A stretch of 64,000 nucleotides of DNA from Betaproteobacteria bacterium (GTDB lineage: Bacteria > Bdellovibrionota_B > Oligoflexia > Silvanigrellales > Silvanigrellaceae): assembly GCA_016868315.1 (NCBI GenBank), contig VGHE01000002.1:62001-126000 (forward strand). Reading direction: 5' to 3'. The notes below the pieces were generated by a model, which was given only the letters and a program-made list of their open reading frames with translations, did not search any database and was not told the origin of the DNA. The position numbers were made by a program, and so were the translations under genes. Numbering within the stretch: position 1 is the first letter of the stretch; every line of letters begins with the position of its first letter. Positions 58,528-64,000 of the stretch are shown piece after piece.

Positions 58528-59882
58528 AAATTGGACCAAAAATACCCCTGTTAAAGCAATTCTTCAAACGCACTTTTAGCCGTCGGGGACGTCAAGAGTC
58601 GCAGCGCGGTATGGCGCTTATTTTTGTTTTGTCACTTGTGGGAGTCATTATGGCTGTCATGGGTGAAGTCTTTTTTCAGGCACAGATCACGGTGCGCAGT
58701 TCGAATGGAGAGCAAGATCGTATGCGTGCCGAGGCCGCTGCGTTGACCGGCGCGCAGTTTGCACTGTTTCTCATTGCACTTGAGGCACAGGTCAACGACG
58801 TGGGCGAAAATAAAAACCTTCCTCCTGCGTTGTCGTCTCAACTTGCAGCGATTCCGGCCATGGTGAAGAGTCAGCTGGGTGGGAAGAATCTCTCAGAGCT
58901 GCTCAATGGATTTCCAATTGGTTCGCAGGGTCTGGAGAGCATCAAGGATCTCTCTAAAATCAACCTCAGCGCGAGCCTCGACGAAGGGCTTTTGGAAGCT
59001 CTACAGAACATTCAGGGATACTTCGTGTTGGACGTCTCCAATGAGAGTGCCAAGCTTAACTTGAATTTGTTTACTTATCAGCCCTCGTCAGATGTTGCTT
59101 TTGAGGCTTTGTTGCGGATTTTCTCGATGCCGCGTGAGGCTCGCTGGCTTGAAGAAAAGGGCTACTCACCCAAACGACTTGCTGCAAACGTTAAAGACTA
59201 TATCGATCGCGATAAAATTGATTCCGCTGATACAGGAGATGAAGTTGGTCAATACGGCGACGGTCCAGGGCGTGTTCCAGGGCGTCCGAAAAATGCTGCG
59301 CTTGAATCGCTAGAAGAGTTGCGCAAGATTCCGGGCTTTAACGACGATGAGATCTTTCGTGTGTTTTCGCCTTATTTCACCATTTGGCCTCTGTCTCCAA
59401 AAGATAGTAAATTGCTCGACTTTAATGTTGCTAAAGTTGAGCTGATTTCAGCTCTAGTGACGCCACCAGGCAAAGACATTGAAGACACAATTGTCGACCG
59501 CATTGAAGACAAACGCGCTGAGGGTGCTGTTGTGAGTAAGCCGCAGGAACTCGACGATTTGATTTCATCTCCTGAACGGATGACGCGCGAGATCCGTTCG
59601 CGTTTGTTCTTCTGGAAGAGCCAAATCTATCGCGTCAATGTGCGGGGGATTTCAGGCAACGTGGAACGAACGTATCAAATGATTCTCGAGAAGAATGCTG
59701 CTGCAGTTGATAACCTCCGCAAGGATAAGAAGCCGAGTGCGCCTGCCGCTTCACCGGCTGCTGCAGCGACTCCTGCCGATCCATCTGCCGCCCCCCCAAC
59801 AGACCCCAGCGGGGCACCCTCCGCGCCCATTATGGATTCCCAAAAATCGCCTCTCAGGATAGTCTATCAGCGTTTTCTGTGA
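58524..59882 (+). CDS. gspK: Minor pseudopilin GspK
   Basis: QRGMALIFVLSLVGVIMAVMGE; KDYIDRDKIDS, LRKIPGFNDDEI; Ala/Pro-rich C-terminal tail. Confidence 0.9.
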   Translation: MKIGPKIPLLKQFFKRTFSRRGRQESQRGMALIFVLSLVGVIMAVMGEVFFQAQITVRSSNGEQDRMRAEAAALTGAQFALFLIALEAQVNDVGENKNLPPALSSQLAAIPAMVKSQLGGKNLSELLNGFPIGSQGLESIKDLSKINLSASLDEGLLEALQNIQGYFVLDVSNESAKLNLNLFTYQPSSDVAFEALLRIFSMPREARWLEEKGYSPKRLAANVKDYIDRDKIDSADTGDEVGQYGDGPGRVPGRPKNAALESLEELRKIPGFNDDEIFRVFSPYFTIWPLSPKDSKLLDFNVAKVELISALVTPPGKDIEDTIVDRIEDKRAEGAVVSKPQELDDLISSPERMTREIRSRLFFWKSQIYRVNVRGISGNVERTYQMILEKNAAAVDNLRKDKKPSAPAASPAAAATPADPSAAPPTDPSGAPSAPIMDSQKSPLRIVYQRFL

Positions 59883-59891
59883 GGTGTTTTC

Positions 59892-61103
59892 GTGTTTCTC
59901 AGGCTTGTTCTTGCCATCTTAGTCTTTGTTGCCATCACCACGCTTGTGCACATGTACATTTTTCAGCGCCTGGTTGCTCCATTTTTACAACCGACCGAAC
60001 AGATTGTCGGTATGTCAGCTGTCGGTGCCCTGTGGTTGATGACTATCGTTGGTTTTCCTTTGGCTCGCGCTGTGCCGCGCTCGCTGCGCAGTCTACTTGA
60101 AGTTGTCATGTTCACCTGGATGGGCTTTGCCTATTTGTTGATGCTCGTGTGCGTGCTGACGTTGCCCGTCAGTGCTGTGCTTCATTTTTCAGGCCGCTCT
60201 GAATCAGTTCTGGCTGTGTTTGTTTTGGGAATTGCCTCAGTGTTGGCCTGGCGTTCCATTCACAAAGTGGTGCGTCCGGAGAAGCTCAAGTATCAAGTGA
60301 TACCCGTAGACAAGCAACTACCTCAGGCGATTGAAAATTTAACAGCAGTCGTGCTTTCGGACGTTCATGTCGCAGGTCTTGTGGGCGGTGGGCGTATGCG
60401 GCGCCTAGCACAGACGGTCAATTCACTGAAACCTGATTTGATTTTTGTGACCGGTGACCTCGTGGATGGAAGTGTGCGGCAGTTGGGACGAGCTGTTATG
60501 CCTCTGGCTCACATGAAGGCTACCTACGGTGTTTTTTACGTGACCGGTAACCATGAGTTTTATAGCAATCCGAAGCAGTGGCGCGAATTCTGTGCCCAGA
60601 AGTTGGGCTGGCGGGTGCTGTCTAACGACTCGCAGCAGGTTCAAGTCGGCGAGCATTTTATAAACATCATGGGCATTGAAGATCGATCTTGGCTGCGGTT
60701 GGCCAATGGTAAAATCCGCGAAGACAATCGTCTCGCTCAAGCTGTCGCGCGTGTCCCTGACTCTGCGCGAGCAAGTGCTTTGAATGTTCTGTTGGCTCAT
60801 CAACCCAAAGATACCCGCAGCACATGCCAATATCCTTGGATTGATGTACAAGTTTCAGGTCACACTCATGGTGGCCAGTTCTGGCCTCTGCATTTTTTTG
60901 TTTACCGGGATCAAACCTACAATACTGGGCTTTACACAATTCATGGGACACGCACGAAGCTCTACGTCACCGAAGGCACCGGCTTTTGGGGGCCGCCCAT
61001 GCGGCTGGGTACCAATTGCGAGATCAGCATATTGCGTTTCGTGAGTGCGATGTCGCAAAATTCGATTCCACCGCTGCCCGAGGAGTCTAGCCCACCTCTG
61101 TAA
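59892..61103 (+). CDS. Membrane metallophosphoesterase (YkuE-like)
   Basis: VVLSDVHVAG, LIFVTGDLVDG, FYVTGNHEFY, VSGHTHGGQFWP. Confidence 0.93.
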   Translation: MFLRLVLAILVFVAITTLVHMYIFQRLVAPFLQPTEQIVGMSAVGALWLMTIVGFPLARAVPRSLRSLLEVVMFTWMGFAYLLMLVCVLTLPVSAVLHFSGRSESVLAVFVLGIASVLAWRSIHKVVRPEKLKYQVIPVDKQLPQAIENLTAVVLSDVHVAGLVGGGRMRRLAQTVNSLKPDLIFVTGDLVDGSVRQLGRAVMPLAHMKATYGVFYVTGNHEFYSNPKQWREFCAQKLGWRVLSNDSQQVQVGEHFINIMGIEDRSWLRLANGKIREDNRLAQAVARVPDSARASALNVLLAHQPKDTRSTCQYPWIDVQVSGHTHGGQFWPLHFFVYRDQTYNTGLYTIHGTRTKLYVTEGTGFWGPPMRLGTNCEISILRFVSAMSQNSIPPLPEESSPPL

Positions 61104-61112
61104 AACTTGAGC

Positions 61113-61823
61113 TTATTTCGGCTTCTGAGCGGTGTAGAGATACACGATGCTGCCGCCGAGCGTTTTATATTGTGCCTTGACGTATCCCGTCTCAAAAAGT
61201 TCAGCCACGAACTGCGCGCCCGCTGGAAAAGATTCGACGGTCTCGGTGTAGTACCTGTAAGCAGGCATGAATCCCGAGATTCGCCCCCCAACAAAGGGCA
61301 GCAGTTTTGAGTAGAATTTGTATGCAGCGCCCACCGGTTTGAGTTCTGGTCGACCACTTTCCAGCACCACAAGCGAGCCGCCAGGTTTGAGCACGCGCAA
61401 CATTTCTCTCAAACCCTCTTGGAATGGATTAACATTGCGGATGCCCCAAGAAATGGTGATCACGTCGAAGGTGTTGTCGGGAAAAGGTAGATTTCTTGCA
61501 TCCCCGCTTTTCACGTCGACTGCGGACGCGTGCAACGAGGCTTTTTTGTCGAGTTTTTCCCGCGCCACTTGGAGCATCCCTTCCGAAGGATCGACTCCCG
61601 TGATGTGCAGGTCGCCACGAACTTTGAGAATGCCTAGAATGACATCGCCTGTTCCTGTAGCCACATCCAGCAACTTTCCGCGTGAAGGTGCCAGTCGCGC
61701 GGCTGTGCGGCAGAGGCTGCTGCGCCACAGACGGTGCAGACCCAGGGTCATGGCGTCGTTCGCGAGGTCATACGCGGGTGCGATTAAATTGAATCCAGCA
61801 ACAACGTTATAGTTCTTTTGCAC
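61113..61823 (-). CDS. Demethylmenaquinone/ubiquinone methyltransferase family
   Basis: FNLIAPAYDLANDAMTLGLHRLWR, LLDVATGTGDVILGIL, VITISWGIRNVNPFQEGLREMLRVLKPGG. Confidence 0.93.
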   Translation of the reverse strand: MQKNYNVVAGFNLIAPAYDLANDAMTLGLHRLWRSSLCRTAARLAPSRGKLLDVATGTGDVILGILKVRGDLHITGVDPSEGMLQVAREKLDKKASLHASAVDVKSGDARNLPFPDNTFDVITISWGIRNVNPFQEGLREMLRVLKPGGSLVVLESGRPELKPVGAAYKFYSKLLPFVGGRISGFMPAYRYYTETVESFPAGAQFVAELFETGYVKAQYKTLGGSIVYLYTAQKPK

Positions 61824-61962
61824 GGTCGATGTCTCCCGAAAAAGGGTCTGCCCTCAAGCCTACAATCTTCCGAACAGGCTTCAAGCGGGCGCGGGGTCGC
61901 AACTCCCCTCCGGGGCGTCTTGACAGACTCAGACCGAGCAGATAGGGAACCCTCTGCCTCGT

Positions 61963-62039
61963 GCGCTCGTAGCTCAGCTGGTTAGAGTATCGCCTTGACA
62001 TGGCGGGGGTCCCCTGTTCGAATCAGGGCGGGCGCACCA
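61963..62039 (+). tRNA. tRNA-Val (anticodon GAC), CCA encoded
   Basis: GCGCTCGTAGCTCAGCTGGTTAGAGTATCGCCTTGACATGGCGGGGGTCCCCTGTTCGAATCAGGGCGGGCGCACCA. Confidence 0.95.
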
Positions 62040-62092
62040 TTCATCTCCCCGAATTTTCTGCAGATTAACCATTTTTAGTCATGAAAAGTTAA

Positions 62093-62125
62093 AAACCTCC
62101 GATAGCGGCCATATTCGGGAGGTTT
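62093..62125 (+). promoter_or_regulatory. Inverted repeat that could sequester the Shine-Dalgarno of the downstream gene
   Basis: AAACCTCC-17 nt-GGAGGTTT immediately before GTC-ATG; second arm contains the GGGAGG SD. Confidence 0.55.
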
Positions 62126-62128
62126 GTC

Positions 62129-64000
62129 ATGTTGCACAAGGCAAACGCGAAATTATTGATTGCGGTTCTTGCCGGGCACTCACTTGTACTCGCGAGCCTC
62201 CTCGCCTCATGTTCAAAGCCCGTAAACAGCAAAGACGTTGTGATCACAAGCACCGTGAACAAGCTTCAGGCGAAAAGCGGCGATTCTAACCCGCCAACGG
62301 CCAGCCCGACTCCCTCACCCACACCTGTCATTCCTCTCGACGACAAAACGGTCATGCTTATGCTCCGTGAGAACTGCCATGCGTGCCACGGGATGGGTAA
62401 AGATAAGAGCAGTTTTTGGCAGACTCCTGCCGAATTTGAGCATCCCAACGCAGCGGAGTTGGCTCTCCTCAAGGCTCAGGCTGTTGCAGAGAACAAACCA
62501 GAGCCGACCGTGGAGTCATTTGAAAAGCTGCTCGAGTCTCAACCCAACATTGATAAAATAATCACACGCATGGAAACCGACCAGTTCTCTGTTGAAGTGT
62601 TCCAGACCATCGAAAACAAAATCCTCGTCGATGATGGAAAAATCATGGAGTCGGCCGCAAACCCGAAACCGATGCGCCCCAGCATGGACGACGGCACGCG
62701 CGTGCGCTTCGTTGCGTTGATGGATCAGTTGTTGGCGCCAGCGCCAGCAGCGTCTCCCACGGCCGCAGCATCGCCGACACCGACGGCAACTGCGACAGCA
62801 GCAGCGAAGGTAACTCCCTTAACACTGACTGAAGCCAAATCCTGGTGTGTTGGATGTCACTCTCCTGGTGGGAGTGCCGCGGCTGTTTGGAGCAAGGCCA
62901 ATGGCACCGAGCAAGACTGGCGTGCGTTTGCAGCATCAGCGAAGGACTCAGTACAGGCTAAGCGAATGCCTACAGCAAAGTTGAGTGCACCCGATCGCGA
63001 CAAGTGGCTGCGGATGTTGGTTTTCTTCCAACGCCGTATGCCGAGCGTTGTGATGGAGGCTCGTGGTAAATATCACGGCAACAAGGTCGAACTGGGTGTT
63101 CCCGTTGATGTGAATTACAAGTGCAACACTCTCCGCACGGGGCGCGAGTATCTTAATGAGCTCACGCTCAATGCACTTAACAGGCCGCCCACCTCAGCAG
63201 AGCTAGCTTTGGTTCCCGACGATTCGAAACCCGTGACCCGTGAAGTGCGCCGCCTCTTGGTTGATAGACTCAACAGCCAATGGCGTGAGGAGTTTGTATC
63301 GAACGGCATTCGGAAGTTTGCAGAAAAAGTAAGTTCTGCAGACAAGTCGAAAACTTCAGCGCTCCTGAGCGATCAGGGTTTAAAAAACGATATCGCGGGT
63401 GAATTCTACCAGCAAATTCGTGCTCACGTTGCATCGGGTAAATCGTATAAAGAAGCGCTAACATCGGATAAAGTGTTCGCAACCAAGCGCACGGGTCCTT
63501 TTTATGGAGCGGCCTGCACGACTGCGACGGCTTCCTTAGCTGACGGTCAATATGTTGAGTGCGACATGAAGGCCAATAGTGCGCCGCGCTCAAGCTTTTT
63601 CACGACTCTCGGTTTTCTCTTTTCAAAGTCTTCCTCGGTATTTCAGGAAAACAACAACTACGGCCGCGTGGCTGCTATGAACGAAGTCATTCGCGGTGAG
63701 CCACTCAAAGCCAACACCGCCGGAGAGAAGGGCGAGACAATCAATCCGCTGCCTTCGTGTCTCAAGTCCAAAGACTGGCGCGTGATGCTGCAGGGTGACA
63801 CCCTCGCGCCGAGAGGCACAATGACCGTGCCTGCAAGCGGAAACTTCTGCCAAGGTTGTCACATCCGTCGCAACCTGGCCGCAGGATCCATTGTCTTCCG
63901 TCCGTTTGGGCCTGTGGGTGAAATACTAAACTACAAAGGCATTGACGACCTGCGTGCATTCGCAAACACTTCACCCGGGGAATTGAAAGAGCATGAGTCA
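62129..64000 (+). CDS. Multi-CXXCH (c-type cytochrome-like) lipoprotein, partial, runs off window
   Basis: Own translation, 624 open codons: LASLLASCSKP lipobox; CHACHG, CVGCH, CQGCH motifs. Absent from the ORF track because no stop is in the window. Confidence 0.9.
   Translation, partial: MLHKANAKLLIAVLAGHSLVLASLLASCSKPVNSKDVVITSTVNKLQAKSGDSNPPTASPTPSPTPVIPLDDKTVMLMLRENCHACHGMGKDKSSFWQTPAEFEHPNAAELALLKAQAVAENKPEPTVESFEKLLESQPNIDKIITRMETDQFSVEVFQTIENKILVDDGKIMESAANPKPMRPSMDDGTRVRFVALMDQLLAPAPAASPTAAASPTPTATATAAAKVTPLTLTEAKSWCVGCHSPGGSAAAVWSKANGTEQDWRAFAASAKDSVQAKRMPTAKLSAPDRDKWLRMLVFFQRRMPSVVMEARGKYHGNKVELGVPVDVNYKCNTLRTGREYLNELTLNALNRPPTSAELALVPDDSKPVTREVRRLLVDRLNSQWREEFVSNGIRKFAEKVSSADKSKTSALLSDQGLKNDIAGEFYQQIRAHVASGKSYKEALTSDKVFATKRTGPFYGAACTTATASLADGQYVECDMKANSAPRSSFFTTLGFLFSKSSSVFQENNNYGRVAAMNEVIRGEPLKANTAGEKGETINPLPSCLKSKDWRVMLQGDTLAPRGTMTVPASGNFCQGCHIRRNLAAGSIVFRPFGPVGEILNYKGIDDLRAFANTSPGELKEHES

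Noticed and set aside
1-64000. CRISPR arrays, transposons, prophage or integrative element
   Set aside because: No regularly spaced direct repeats, transposase, integrase or phage structural genes noticed; the three tRNAs have no adjacent integrase or visible att duplication.

Overview
The window is a gene-dense chromosomal segment of roughly 50% GC by eye. Its gene content suggests a Bdellovibrionota/Oligoflexia-like bacterium: a TIGR02147 regulator, many lipoproteins, a PEGA/Ser-Thr kinase pair and a type II secretion operon (taxonomy is inference). Main blocks: (i) 1-4022 (-), a translationally coupled operon of an SsuD/SmoC-like flavin monooxygenase, an aldo/keto reductase, a sugar-type ABC binding lipoprotein and a sugar ABC permease, which resembles a sulfosugar monooxygenase cluster; (ii) 4136-6379 (-), a CoA-transferase and a tandem universal stress protein; (iii) 6.5-31.9 kb, mixed housekeeping genes (ctaA, asnB, recD2, aminotransferase), secreted or OM proteins and proteases, including a trypsin-motif lipoprotein with a very long insertion and a barrel/subtilisin pair; (iv) 31.9-35.8 kb, a Ser/Thr kinase with a PEGA partner; (v) orphan fliW, NMP kinase, dapA, NUDIX, tRNA(CAT) and a DsbA-like protein; (vi) a sigma-54-type AAA+ protein with altered GAFTGA and Walker B motifs; (vii) a giant coiled-coil MCP-like protein divergent from a T2SS operon with two tandem gspC genes and no gspL/gspM; (viii) menG/ubiE-like gene, tRNA-Val and a partial multi-CXXCH lipoprotein whose ribosome-binding site lies in an inverted repeat. 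Three tRNAs and several intrinsic terminators are visible. No CRISPR array, rRNA, transposase or integrase was seen.
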